This document shows positions 1 through 8,185 of a DNA stretch of 29,541 nt, piece after piece; the stretch's first letter is position 1; every line of letters starts with the position of its first letter. The stretch covers positions 1 to 29,541 of the forward strand of contig CAJOQA010000142.1 in NCBI GenBank assembly GCA_905236465.1, in the 5' to 3' direction. Source of the DNA: an uncultured Treponema sp. GTDB taxonomy: Bacteria; Spirochaetota; Spirochaetia; Treponematales; Treponemataceae. The notes under the pieces are model-generated. The model saw nothing but the letters and a program-made list of their open reading frames with translations, made no database searches and had not been told where the DNA came from. Position numbers and translations under genes: made by a program.

Positions 1-54
1 AGAAGAAGAAGAAGAAGAAGATGATGATGATGATGATGATGATGACGATGATGA
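1..54. repeat. Trinucleotide microsatellite encoding Ser18
   Basis: On the coding (minus) strand this is an uninterrupted run of serine codons: two TCA, one TCG, eight TCA, then seven TCT reaching the window edge. Because the unit is three bases, slippage would change linker length without a frameshift. The repeat may continue beyond the edge. Confidence 0.9.
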
Positions 55-237
55 TGTTCCTCCAGAATTTGTAGTCCCCGATGACGGGCTACTTGGACTA
101 GATGGAGCTGAGGAGCTTCCGCCACCTGGTTCAGAAACATAACCACCGATGCCAGCGCCACTAGGAACAGAAGAATAAGCAGAAAAACATACACTACTTG
201 CAAGTGCAAGAAAAAAAATAATTCTAAAAACTTTCAT
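1..237 (-). CDS. Secreted poly-serine protein, C-terminal part beyond left edge
   Basis: Only the first 79 residues are visible; the frame runs open off the left edge. It starts at ATG 237..235 behind a clear GGAGG ribosome site. Residues 1-20 look like a signal peptide (Lys-Val then a hydrophobic core, ending Cys-Phe-Ser-Ala). Residues 21-60 are rich in Ser, Gly and Pro, and residues 62-79 are 18 consecutive serines encoded almost only by TCA and TCT. Its ATG lies one base after the stop of the C11 peptidase lipoprotein gene, so it is the next cistron of the secretion-like operon. Poly-Ser stretches are known as flexible linkers in some secreted polysaccharide-degrading enzymes, but whether a catalytic or binding domain follows here cannot be seen. 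Export is well supported; being a substrate of the adjacent secretion system is inference. Confidence 0.75.
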   Translation of the reverse strand, partial: MKVFRIIFFLALASSVCFSAYSSVPSGAGIGGYVSEPGGGSSSAPSSPSSPSSGTTNSGGTSSSSSSSSSSSSSSSSSS

Positions 238-238
238 T

Positions 239-1531
239 TTACCTCCAATCATAATTTGAAAAAATTTTATCTAGTAAAGTTCCAGATTTTATTTTTGTAA
301 GGACATAAAAAGCAGAATCCTTTACAAAAAGACTAAGGCTATCTGCTGCGCTGCCTTGAATACAGTAAGCAGAAAAATTCATATCAACATTATCAGAAAA
401 ATCTACATTACAAAAATAAAGCCCCAGCGGGTACTGACCCTTTACATTCCTTACAACTGTTCTGTAAAGGGCATCAGTAACACTTTTGCCGTAAGGGCTA
501 AGGTCATCGTCATATTGGCACATACGTTCCACGAAATTTTCCATGTCAAGGTACAAGGGGCTTGTTTCATTGTAGGAGGGCAAAACTAAATACCTTCTTA
601 CTTCAAGAGGAGAAAGCAGCATGGCTCTGACTTTTTCTGCTTCAGTTTTTGTTTTAATTTTTAAGGAAAGCTCTTTGCAAAAAGCGTCAAAAGAAGCAAA
701 TAAAGTAGAGACATGCTTTAAGTCCAAAAGTGAAAACTTCTCTTCCCCTTCCCCCTCATACTGTTTCATCAGAAAAGCAAGTATTTCTTGTCCAGAAGAA
801 TAGTTTTCAAAGGAATTTGAAAACCAAGTTTCATAATTCCACCCGCACAAATTCTGTGCACCTGTATTTCCTGCAAAGTACTCAACGCAATTTTTTAGTT
901 CGTATGCTTCTTCGATCTCTGCCGAATAACAAGTATCAAACGCTATAAAGTCAAGCAGCTTATTTTTCATTCCTGAGCAAATGGCCTTTCTAAGTTCAGT
1001 TTTTGACATTGAAAGCCCTGCAGAAGAATCATCAACGGCAACCGCCCTAGAAGCAGATCTAAAACCGGTGCCGTGTCCCCAAATGATTAAGCCATAGTGG
1101 TCAGCAGGATAGTATTCAAGGGCAAACTTAAGAAAGTTAGACAAATTATTTCCATCTGCCATATTAAGTTCTTTTTCCTTTCCTGCCTCAATATTTAAAT
1201 TAGGGCAGTCAAGTTCCAGAGCATCCTTATCAGAAACTTCTAGGACCTTTGTTCCTGTTAAACCTTTTCTATCTAACAAGACCAAGGTGTTTACTTGTCT
1301 TCTGTTAACGCTTGCATTTTTCATTTCTTCTAAATCTTCAAGCGCAAAAGGATCCAAATCATTATCAGCCGCCATGTAAACAAGAATCGTCCAAGTAGCA
1401 GCATCGTGCTTGTAGAGATCTTTTTTCTGTAAAGAAGTCGGGTAAGAATCTACTTCCGCATCATAGAAAGAGCAAGAAAAAAGCAGGCAGGCAATAGAAA
1501 CAAGCAAAAAGTAAAAAATAATTTTTTTCAC
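239..1531 (-). CDS. Clostripain-family (peptidase C11) lipoprotein
   Basis: Cysteine endopeptidase of the clostripain/C11 family (430 aa). The start chosen is GTG 1531, with GGAGAG just upstream, in preference to a TTG at 1555 that lies inside that ribosome site region. The N-terminus is Lys-Lys, a hydrophobic core and a lipobox LLFSC, so Cys20 should be lipidated and the protein membrane anchored outside the cytoplasm. The family core follows: TWTILVYMAADNDLD (about 47-60), IIWGHGTG with the catalytic His153, and AFDTCYSA with the catalytic Cys201, then YFAGN. Such enzymes usually cut after basic residues and mature by self-cleavage. The gene starts 14 bases after the stop of the upstream lipoprotein gene and ends one base before the poly-Ser gene, at the tail of the secretion operon. 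A role in maturing or shaving exported proteins is inference. Confidence 0.9.
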   Translation of the reverse strand: MKKIIFYFLLVSIACLLFSCSFYDAEVDSYPTSLQKKDLYKHDAATWTILVYMAADNDLDPFALEDLEEMKNASVNRRQVNTLVLLDRKGLTGTKVLEVSDKDALELDCPNLNIEAGKEKELNMADGNNLSNFLKFALEYYPADHYGLIIWGHGTGFRSASRAVAVDDSSAGLSMSKTELRKAICSGMKNKLLDFIAFDTCYSAEIEEAYELKNCVEYFAGNTGAQNLCGWNYETWFSNSFENYSSGQEILAFLMKQYEGEGEEKFSLLDLKHVSTLFASFDAFCKELSLKIKTKTEAEKVRAMLLSPLEVRRYLVLPSYNETSPLYLDMENFVERMCQYDDDLSPYGKSVTDALYRTVVRNVKGQYPLGLYFCNVDFSDNVDMNFSAYCIQGSAADSLSLFVKDSAFYVLTKIKSGTLLDKIFSNYDWR

Positions 1532-1545
1532 GATTATCTCTCCGT

Positions 1546-1962
1546 TTAAAAACAATAGTAACCAAATGGATCTGACCAGGAAGAACCATCTTTATATTTT
1601 ATTTCTTTAGCATAAAGAAAATCTAAAATATATGAGTCTTCGTATTCAGGACCAACAATTTCCTGCAAGGCCAGGGTTACAGATTCGTGACTTCTTGCTG
1701 GAACAGAATAATCAAACGTTGTTTTTATGCCATTTGTTCCAAAGATTGCGCTCTCCCCTTCACTATCATAAATGCGGGCTGAAAAAACTATACTTTCAAT
1801 TTCCTTATCGGTGTTATTATAAAAGTCAAATGTCGCATAAGATCCGCTAGTTTCTAGCGAACTTATATAATACGGCCTCTTTTCAAAAGCATCTGACGAG
1901 CAGGATGCAAAAAAAGATACGATAAAAAAAATTGCAGAAAAAATTCCAAAATTTCTTTTCAT
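1546..1962 (-). CDS. Small lipoprotein of unknown function
   Basis: Encodes 138 aa. MKRNFGIFSAIFFIVSFFASC is a lipoprotein signal peptide with lipobox FFASC (Cys21). The mature part is short and predicted to be beta-rich, with a segment FDFYNNTDKEIESIVFSARIYDSEG that looks like one strand pair of an immunoglobulin-like or FxLYD-type sandwich; I do not recognise a named family. The ATG overlaps the stop of the upstream gene as ATGA, with GGGAGG just before it, so translation is coupled. Its place among secretion genes suggests a pilotin or accessory role, but nothing in the sequence proves that. Confidence 0.75.
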   Translation of the reverse strand: MKRNFGIFSAIFFIVSFFASCSSDAFEKRPYYISSLETSGSYATFDFYNNTDKEIESIVFSARIYDSEGESAIFGTNGIKTTFDYSVPARSHESVTLALQEIVGPEYEDSYILDFLYAKEIKYKDGSSWSDPFGYYCF

Positions 1963-3089
1963 TCAATTACCTCCCTGATTTTTCCTTCTAAAGTTTTATA
2001 GTAGCTTATACTTTTTCCATCTGAAGTTTTTATCATTCCAATTTTTTCAAAAGATTTTTTTTCTTCTGCCTTAGCGTATGATTTTCTTTCCTTTTGTGGA
2101 AAGACTGTATCAACAGAAGATAGAACTTGTAAAATTGACTCTTCTTCTTCTGGCGGAACAGAAGACAAAGTCAAAGAGCAAATTGCTCTGTTTGCGTCAA
2201 AAGAAATTTCAATTTTACCCACTGAAACTTTATCTTCCTTAAACAAAGAATCCAAACTTGAAAAAAGATTTTTTACACTTTCCCTTTTTATTTCAAATGA
2301 AAAAGCACCGGTATTTGCATCATCTGAAATCTTTTTTACACAATGCAAGTCCAGCTGTCTCCTGATTTTTTTCATACAATCACTATTAAGCTTTTCAAAA
2401 GCAAGGGTATCTTTGCTTGCAGCAGAAAAAACTTCAAGGTTGCAAAAAGAACTTGCCCCCTTATATGAAACAGGAGAAAAAGACAAGGTGGTTGCTGAAA
2501 GATTATTTACTTCTTGGCAGTCAAAATCTTCTGGCAAGCAATTAACTATACTAAAGTTCTGAGCAGAACTTTTTAAGTCAAAAGAATAAGATTCAACTTT
2601 TGCTTTTTTTGAATCTAATATTTTAAATAAAACCTTTGCAGCCTCAACAGGACTTGTGTAAGTCTCTTCAAATAACGTTAAATTCTCTTGGCTAGATAAA
2701 GATTTTGAACTATCAGAATTCGGCAAGGCAAAAGCCCTGACGCTAAAAAAACTTATAGATACTAAAGAAGTTACTAGCAATAAAAGCAGCAGAGGAGATT
2801 TTGTTTCTTTAAAAACATACCGTCTTTTTATTTCATCTAGCTCAAGTCTACACCTCCCTTCATTCTTATACTCCGCCAACTTTACGCTGTCCATTACAAC
2901 AACATTTGCAAGAAGTTTTCCCTTACTAAAAGAAAGAGTATAATCAAAACAGGTTGAATCAGAATAACAAGGATGAAGTTTTTCAAGTTCCCTTGTTATA
3001 AAAGAATCCCGCCTTTTTTTCTTAAAGTCAAAGGGCAAAGCTATAGTATAAAGCTCATAATCTTTTTTTTGGATAATTTTCTTTTTCAT
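1959..3089 (-). CDS. Single-pass membrane protein of secretion operon, possibly GspL/M-like
   Basis: 376 aa with a basic cytoplasmic part of about 95 residues, one membrane segment (about 99-121, a Leu-rich stretch) and a periplasmic part of about 250 residues. A start at ATG 3089 is supported by GGAAAGGA. Bitopic proteins with this topology in type II secretion operons are GspL or GspM, and the position right after the pseudopilin genes fits. The cytoplasmic part is, however, much shorter than the actin-like domain of GspL, and I cannot see a diagnostic motif. The call therefore rests on topology and context. It ends in an ATGA overlap with the small lipoprotein gene. Confidence 0.5.
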   Translation of the reverse strand: MKKKIIQKKDYELYTIALPFDFKKKRRDSFITRELEKLHPCYSDSTCFDYTLSFSKGKLLANVVVMDSVKLAEYKNEGRCRLELDEIKRRYVFKETKSPLLLLLLVTSLVSISFFSVRAFALPNSDSSKSLSSQENLTLFEETYTSPVEAAKVLFKILDSKKAKVESYSFDLKSSAQNFSIVNCLPEDFDCQEVNNLSATTLSFSPVSYKGASSFCNLEVFSAASKDTLAFEKLNSDCMKKIRRQLDLHCVKKISDDANTGAFSFEIKRESVKNLFSSLDSLFKEDKVSVGKIEISFDANRAICSLTLSSVPPEEEESILQVLSSVDTVFPQKERKSYAKAEEKKSFEKIGMIKTSDGKSISYYKTLEGKIREVIE

Positions 3090-3126
3090 AAAATTCCTTT
3101 CCTAGTTTTTTTTATAAAACAAAAGT

Positions 3127-3432
3127 CTAAAAACTTGAGCAGGACAAAAGTCCCTGTTCAGAGTTCCAAAATTGAATGTAGCCTTCTTCTTTCTTTTCTA
3201 CCCGCAAGTGGCAGTCAGGGTATAAAGAAGAGGAAAGCTCAATCCACTTTTCCACTTGCTTATCCCTGCATGCCCTCGCAAAACCTTTCGATAAAAAGTC
3301 ATCCCTTTTTATCTGCGCATAGATTTTTTTATTTTCACTGGCAATCTTGAAGCAAAAGTTCAGGCCAAAAGAAAAGCCGCCGGTAAAAAAAGTCAAGAGC
3401 GAGCAGGCGCATACAATTTCAACCAGCTTCAT
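3127..3432 (-). CDS. Small pseudopilin-like protein without visible leader
   Basis: 101 aa. The N-terminus MKLVEIVCACSLLTFFTG resembles the mature end of a type II/type IV pseudopilin (FTLVEVL...), with Glu at residue 5 and a hydrophobic helix after it. There is no Gly-terminated leader before it, and no start codon further upstream in frame gives one. The C-terminal part (about 30-101) carries three Cys and is otherwise unremarkable. ATG overlaps the previous stop as ATGA. It could be a minor pseudopilin (GspH/I/J type) that skips leader processing, or an unrelated small membrane protein. Context supports the former. Confidence 0.5.
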   Translation of the reverse strand: MKLVEIVCACSLLTFFTGGFSFGLNFCFKIASENKKIYAQIKRDDFLSKGFARACRDKQVEKWIELSSSLYPDCHLRVEKKEEGYIQFWNSEQGLLSCSSF

Positions 3433-3593
3433 TCTTTTAATTCCTGATAAAGCATATTTGCTTCTTTTTGCAAACTTTTATGCTTTGTTTCAAGCGCCAT
3501 CGAAAGCCCTGAAAGCAACAGTGACAAAGCCATAATCAGAGCCAGCATATAGGGTAAAACGTACCCATCATTTCCACGACGTAATATCTTCAT
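3429..3593 (-). CDS. Very small pseudopilin-like protein (GspK/PilX-like N-terminus)
   Basis: A 54-aa protein starting at ATG 3593, chosen because AAGGAGGAG sits just upstream; a longer reading from 3689 would overlap gspG by over 100 bases with no ribosome site. MKILRRGNDG then YVLPYMLALIMALSLLLSG is a basic leader ending in Gly followed by an aromatic residue and a hydrophobic helix, as in class III prepilins. Position 5 of the mature part is Tyr instead of Glu, as tolerated in tip pseudopilins such as GspK. The soluble domain is only about 25 residues, far shorter than GspK. It overlaps the end of gspG by 26 bases. Confidence 0.55.
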   Translation of the reverse strand: MKILRRGNDGYVLPYMLALIMALSLLLSGLSMALETKHKSLQKEANMLYQELKE

Positions 3594-4032
3594 TTGATTT
3601 TTCTCCTCCTTCGCATCCATCTGCACCATAAGAGACAATCGCATAAGGAAGCGATTGCGGACATTCCTTTGGAAAAAGCGCAGAATCATTTCTTACATAC
3701 ACAAACTTGTTTCCCCAAGGGTCATCCTTAATCTGCCTATCAACATACGGCCCCTTCCAAGAAGATGGCACTGGGGCAAGAACAGGTTTTTCCCAGAGGG
3801 CAATAAGCCCCTGCTGACTTGAAGGGAAAGTCCCACAGTCAAGATAGTAAGAATGAAGTGCTGCCTTATACTGTTCAATAGATTGAGCTGCAGAAGTTTT
3901 TTTTGCAGTGTCCATGACGTGAATTGCAGAAACACTTGCACCTGCAGAAAGCATTGCGCCTACGGCAAGAACTGCGAGTGTTTCGACAAAGGTAAAACCT
4001 GCATCGGCTCTTTTTTTTTTCATTTTTTTCAT
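3568..4032 (-). CDS. gspG: Major pseudopilin GspG
   Basis: Encodes 154 aa. Leader MKKMKKKRADAG is cut before Phe13; FTFVETLAVLAVGAML follows, with the conserved Glu at mature position 5. The soluble domain has the full GspG signature: DCGTFPSSQQGLIALW, WKGPYVD, KDDPWGNKFVY, then SYGADG and a DITSW end, which includes the calcium-site region of GspG. The protein assembles the periplasmic pseudopilus that pushes substrates through the secretin. GGGGAG lies just before the ATG. A small hairpin (GCGGA/TCCGC, 4044-4056) lies between gspF and gspG and may favour separate stability of this more abundantly needed message (inference). Processing needs a prepilin peptidase that is not in the window. 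Confidence 0.93.
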   Translation of the reverse strand: MKKMKKKRADAGFTFVETLAVLAVGAMLSAGASVSAIHVMDTAKKTSAAQSIEQYKAALHSYYLDCGTFPSSQQGLIALWEKPVLAPVPSSWKGPYVDRQIKDDPWGNKFVYVRNDSALFPKECPQSLPYAIVSYGADGCEGGEKSNEDITSWK

Positions 4033-4055
4033 ATAAACTCCCCGCGGATATTCCG

Positions 4056-4967
4056 CTAAAAATTAAATAAGATTGGCATTACAAGACTTTTTAAAAGTAT
4101 GCCTATATACAAGGCAAGAAGAACAATAGTCACAGGCTCAAGAAAAGTCATTAAAACTTTTTCTTTTTTTTCCTGATTTTTCTGTAAAAAATCAGCTGCA
4201 GACAAAAAGGCTTGGGCCTCATTTCCAGAAAATTCTGCAAGTTCTAGATAAAGAGCAATTTCCTTTCCAAAAACCCTGCAAGATTCAAAAACAGAAAAAC
4301 CTTCTTCTAACATCGATAGGGCCATTGCTACTTTTTTATATAAAGGGGAAGCCCTTTTTGTGGCAAGCAAAGCGATTTTAAAAGATTTATAGACACCTAA
4401 ATTGCTTGCCGTAAGAAAACTGACAATCTTAAAAAGAAAGACCAGTTCTTTTTCTTGGCAAAGTCTTTTTACTAAGATAAAAATTCCAAGTATGTAAAAA
4501 AGTAAAAGCGCATTTGCTTGAAAACAAACAGACATGGCTGTGGCTACAGTAAAAGTAGGAGAAAATTCCTTTGCATAAAAAATAAAAAAGGCAGAAAGAA
4601 AAAGCGCAAGTAGAAGTACAAAAGACGGATAAAGCAGCGCCGCAATAATCTTTTCTGTTCTTTCCTTTTTTTTCTTCAGACTGTCATATAAAAAAGTAAA
4701 TGTTTCGCAAAGTTTTCCGCTTTCTTCAGCACTAGAAACAAAAGCAATGTATGTTCTGCTAAAATTTATGTGCAGGCACTTTTTTAAAGCAAGGGAAAAC
4801 AGAGAACCTTCTTCCAAAAAGTTAAGTATTTCAGCCACCCCTTTTTTTACGTTTTTATTTAAATTGTCCATCCTTAGCATAAAGGACAAGGCATTTTTTA
4901 CACTAAGATTTGCAAACAAAAGTTCGCTAAAGGTTCCTGTAAAAGAAAGGCAGTCTTTGCTAAGCAT
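4056..4967 (-). CDS. gspF: Type II secretion inner-membrane platform protein GspF
   Basis: 303 aa from ATG 4967, chosen for GGGAG eight bases upstream; a start at 4997 would lengthen the overlap with gspE and lacks a ribosome site. Two T2SSF-type helical repeats are visible (about 10-110 and 190-280), each followed by membrane helices (about 108-132, 150-167 and 276-300), with a LEP motif before the last. GspF/PilC is the polytopic platform contacting the ATPase and pseudopilus. It is short for the family, which usually has about 400 residues. It overlaps the end of gspE by 8 bases. Confidence 0.88.
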   Translation of the reverse strand: MLSKDCLSFTGTFSELLFANLSVKNALSFMLRMDNLNKNVKKGVAEILNFLEEGSLFSLALKKCLHINFSRTYIAFVSSAEESGKLCETFTFLYDSLKKKKERTEKIIAALLYPSFVLLLALFLSAFFIFYAKEFSPTFTVATAMSVCFQANALLLFYILGIFILVKRLCQEKELVFLFKIVSFLTASNLGVYKSFKIALLATKRASPLYKKVAMALSMLEEGFSVFESCRVFGKEIALYLELAEFSGNEAQAFLSAADFLQKNQEKKEKVLMTFLEPVTIVLLALYIGILLKSLVMPILFNF

Positions 4968-6165
4968 AAAGTTTCTCCCGACTTTTGTTTTCATCAAAAA
5001 GAACGGCTTCTGCCTCTAACTTTCCATTATGAAGCCTTTGGCAAACAAGACCTTTTAAAACTGATTTTACAAGAACCTCTTTTGCCCCCAGTTCCTGCAG
5101 CCTTAGTAGGGACTGGCTTACAGAACCTGTATGCAAAGTAGCAATTACTAAATGTCCTGTCATTGCAGCCTGCAGTGCAGTCTTTGCAGTAACGGCATCT
5201 CGAATCTCTCCTATCATAATAACATCCGGATCCTGCCGGAAAACCCTGCGTAAACTTTCTGCAAAGTCCATGTCGTGGTTTTTATTTACCTGAACCTGCG
5301 TAACCCCAGGAAGCAAGTATTCTATTGGGTCTTCCAAACTTATTATTTTTTTTGTCTCAAAAAAAGTATTCCTTATTCTTTCTAACATGGCAGCTGCACT
5401 TGTTGACTTACCAGAGCCTGTAGGCCCACAAACTAGGACAAGACCATCTTGAAGGGAGCACATGGATTTTATAAGATTTAAATCCTTTTCTGAATAACCC
5501 AAATTCTCAAGTTTCAAAGGAATTCTTTTTGTATCTAAAAGACGTAAAACTAAGGATTCCCCTATTCCATCTTTTTCTTCACTGACGGCAGGTAGAGCAG
5601 AAACACGGATAAAAATTTTACTTTTGTCTGAAGAAATAAAAGTAAAACTGCCATCTTGTCCCCTTCTTTTTTCAAACACATTGAGCTTTGCAAGAAGCTT
5701 AATCCTTTGCACCAGGGCAGAAAAAGTTTTCTCATCAAGTTCTATCTCATGCTCCAGCTGACCAGAGATTCTAAACCTTACCCCCTTCTCTTCTATATGG
5801 ATATCAGTTGCCCCCAAAGAGGTAGCCTTTAAAATAAGACTTTCAAAAAGAACCGCAGCTTCATTTTCTAGGATTACGGATTTCTCATCTTTGCATTCAT
5901 CTTTTTTAAAAGCAATATCATTTCTTTTCTTGAACAAAGATTCTATGCAGGAATGAAACTGCCTGTTATCTATCAAAACAAATTCGCAATCAACTTTTAT
6001 TTTTTCAGTGGCGAACGTTTTTTCTACTGCACGACAAAGCCGCATCTTCAAGTCATCATCATCAGGATGCAAAAGACCTATAGTAATTTTGTCAGCCTTT
6101 TCTTCAATCACAACTGCTTTATTGTGCAAGCAAAAAGCAGCGGAAAGTACAAAAGTATTTTTCAT
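4960..6165 (-). CDS. gspE: Type II secretion/pilus assembly ATPase GspE
   Basis: Hexameric ATPase that drives pseudopilus assembly (401 aa). The N-terminal about 100 residues are degenerate; the conserved part starts at ATDIHIE (about 119). Walker A is GPTGSGKST (247-255), the Asp box is SLEDPIEY (276-283), Walker B is DPDVIMIGEIRD (312-323) and the His box is GHLVIATLHT (337-346). The usual tetracysteine zinc-binding C-terminal subdomain of GspE/PilB is missing: after the Arg-Leu of VCQRLHN the protein ends within about 25 residues. In this it resembles shorter ComGA/PilT-type ATPases, although the neighbours are clearly type II secretion. ATG 6165 is one base after the gspD stop, with GGAG upstream. 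Confidence 0.93.
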   Translation of the reverse strand: MKNTFVLSAAFCLHNKAVVIEEKADKITIGLLHPDDDDLKMRLCRAVEKTFATEKIKVDCEFVLIDNRQFHSCIESLFKKRNDIAFKKDECKDEKSVILENEAAVLFESLILKATSLGATDIHIEEKGVRFRISGQLEHEIELDEKTFSALVQRIKLLAKLNVFEKRRGQDGSFTFISSDKSKIFIRVSALPAVSEEKDGIGESLVLRLLDTKRIPLKLENLGYSEKDLNLIKSMCSLQDGLVLVCGPTGSGKSTSAAAMLERIRNTFFETKKIISLEDPIEYLLPGVTQVQVNKNHDMDFAESLRRVFRQDPDVIMIGEIRDAVTAKTALQAAMTGHLVIATLHTGSVSQSLLRLQELGAKEVLVKSVLKGLVCQRLHNGKLEAEAVLFDENKSREKLYA

Positions 6166-6166
6166 T

Positions 6167-8146
6167 CTATTTTTTCTCCTTCAGGAATTCCTGACTAAAC
6201 TTTTCAAAATCCTCACCCTTAATATCTAGGTTTTCATTTGTTCCATCTTCCCAGCGAGGAACTAAATAAATTACCATTTCACTTCTTTCTTTTGTTTTCT
6301 TGTGGGACTTAAAGAACCAACCGATAATCGGAATTTTAGACAAAAAGGGAGTACGTTCTTCAACCAGCTCCTCATCATTTTGCATAAGTCCGCTAAGAAC
6401 CAAGGGCTCACCGCTTTTTCCCAAGACCTCTGTCGTAATTATTTTTTCACTAGTAGGCGGTGGGTTTCCCGTAGAAGAAGACAAGTCAGCCCCCTGCCTT
6501 GAAACAGAAGCCGTGACTTTGCTAGTTATCATTCCATCGCCACTTACCCAACCGGTAATATCAATGGTAAGTCCGGAAACAATTTCTCTTGTTACGCCTG
6601 AATAAACGGGTTTACCTGTCTCGGGGTCAAGATTATTGTCACGGTAGCGGTAAGTATTTGTATTCTTAAAAGAAATCGTAGTACCACTCAGTCCCTGTAA
6701 GGTTGTATCAGCATAAACCCTTGCGTGGTTTTCATTAATCGCTGTCTGTAAGGCGGAGGCGAACTTCATTCCAAAAGCCCCAACAACATCCATGTTCAGG
6801 TTAAGGACTGACCCCAAAACAGCAGTCATCCCGTTTCTATCCCCAAGCGCCAATCTCTTAGAAGACAGGGTATGGTCGAATGTAAAGCTATCAGAAGACT
6901 GGTACTGCATTACAAGCAGGTCATAACGGATTCTCTTTGCGTTGACATCTAAAAGTTTTATGCTTTCCAAAAGCATTGAATATTGTCCGCTAGTCCCAGT
7001 AAAGAAAAAGGAATTATCCTGAGTTCCCAGCTTTATCTGACTTACCTCAATTCCAGGAGGAAGCCTAGACAAAAGCTCGTCAACTTTTATGTACTGCAAG
7101 GAAACATACTTTACGTCAGACTTAACATCAAAAGACTTCTCAAAATCTTTCATCTCATCCTGAATCTCACTTCTAGCAAAACACAAGAGGGCATTTTCTT
7201 TTTCTAAAAGAATAAAAGGAAGCTGACCGAACCTTTGACTTAAAACAGCCATTGCCTTTTCTGCGGGGAAGTATAAGAAATCATGGCGGCACCAAACTTT
7301 ACCGGCATCAAGGGCACTATTATTTTTCTCACTTTCTTCCCTAATGTAAAAAAGCCCTTCGCATTCAATCCATTCAAGAGCAGAACAAGAACATACAAGG
7401 TCTAGGCATTCTTTTAAACTTTTATTTTCTACAAGAAGCCGTCTTACAAGATTAGAAGAGTCACAAGTAAAAATAAAATTTTTGTTTGCCCTGTTAAAAA
7501 TCTCTTCAAGAACCCTACCGGCGGCAGCACCTTCAATATCAAGATTAAAAAGCAATTCACTAGAAGCTTCATTTGCTTCTATCTGCATTTTCCCAAAAGA
7601 ACTTGTGTCATTTGATAAAATTTTTTGAAGATGCTGAATGTGGGGATTTTCTTTTGTAAACTGACAGACATATTCGTTTCCCAACTGCTTGACGATTATT
7701 TCAAGAAGTCCGTTAAGATTTTCAGAATTTGCATGAAGCGAGATTTCTTGTGCAGGTAAAGAATCAAAAGTTATGGCTGCCGCAAAGTATTCGCTCAGCT
7801 TTTCAAGCAAGCGATCCGCCTTTACATCACAGGCATCAAGATAGTAGCGGCCATTCTTATTCTCTAAAGACAGGCGGCTTACAGTCCAGACATCAGACTT
7901 TTTGCTAACGTACAGGCGGCTTGCTCTTAAAAAAGAATCAAAGGCAGAATCAAAATCATCACCGGCAAACCTAAAAGTTCCGTGGCCACTTACAGTATCA
8001 TCTGATACAATAGAAATATTGCGGTACAGACTTGCAGCATAAAAAATCTCAGAAAAATCCTTGTCCACAAACTCAAATCCTGCTTGGCAAATCAAACTTG
8101 AAGTAAACAAAAATATACAAGCTAGCAGGGTAAACTTTTTTTTCAT
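6167..8146 (-). CDS. gspD: Outer-membrane secretin GspD
   Basis: 659 aa from ATG 8146, which follows GGGAGAG; an upstream in-frame ATG at 8176 would destroy the clear signal peptide MKKKFTLLACIFLFTSSLICQA. Periplasmic N domains occupy roughly residues 25-420. The C-terminal secretin domain (about 460-640) is easily recognised: VYADTTLQGLSG, the amphipathic run GLTIDITGWVSGDGMITSKV, SRQGAD, VLSGLMQND and the hallmark KIPIIGWFF. It forms the exit gate in the outer membrane, consistent with a diderm cell. It is the first gene of the operon; the leader carries a promoter-like element shared with ssb. Confidence 0.95.
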   Translation of the reverse strand: MKKKFTLLACIFLFTSSLICQAGFEFVDKDFSEIFYAASLYRNISIVSDDTVSGHGTFRFAGDDFDSAFDSFLRASRLYVSKKSDVWTVSRLSLENKNGRYYLDACDVKADRLLEKLSEYFAAAITFDSLPAQEISLHANSENLNGLLEIIVKQLGNEYVCQFTKENPHIQHLQKILSNDTSSFGKMQIEANEASSELLFNLDIEGAAAGRVLEEIFNRANKNFIFTCDSSNLVRRLLVENKSLKECLDLVCSCSALEWIECEGLFYIREESEKNNSALDAGKVWCRHDFLYFPAEKAMAVLSQRFGQLPFILLEKENALLCFARSEIQDEMKDFEKSFDVKSDVKYVSLQYIKVDELLSRLPPGIEVSQIKLGTQDNSFFFTGTSGQYSMLLESIKLLDVNAKRIRYDLLVMQYQSSDSFTFDHTLSSKRLALGDRNGMTAVLGSVLNLNMDVVGAFGMKFASALQTAINENHARVYADTTLQGLSGTTISFKNTNTYRYRDNNLDPETGKPVYSGVTREIVSGLTIDITGWVSGDGMITSKVTASVSRQGADLSSSTGNPPPTSEKIITTEVLGKSGEPLVLSGLMQNDEELVEERTPFLSKIPIIGWFFKSHKKTKERSEMVIYLVPRWEDGTNENLDIKGEDFEKFSQEFLKEKK

Positions 8147-8185
8147 TTTTCTCTCCCGTTTATATTTTGTTCGCATATCGCATAC

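Noticed and set aside
1529..1555. TTG start for the C11 peptidase at 1555
   Set aside because: It precedes and contains the GGAGAG ribosome site; GTG 1531 gives a normal lipoprotein signal.
3693..3941. 82-aa minus-strand frame inside gspG
   Set aside because: Lies entirely within gspG in another frame; gspG matches its family along its whole length.
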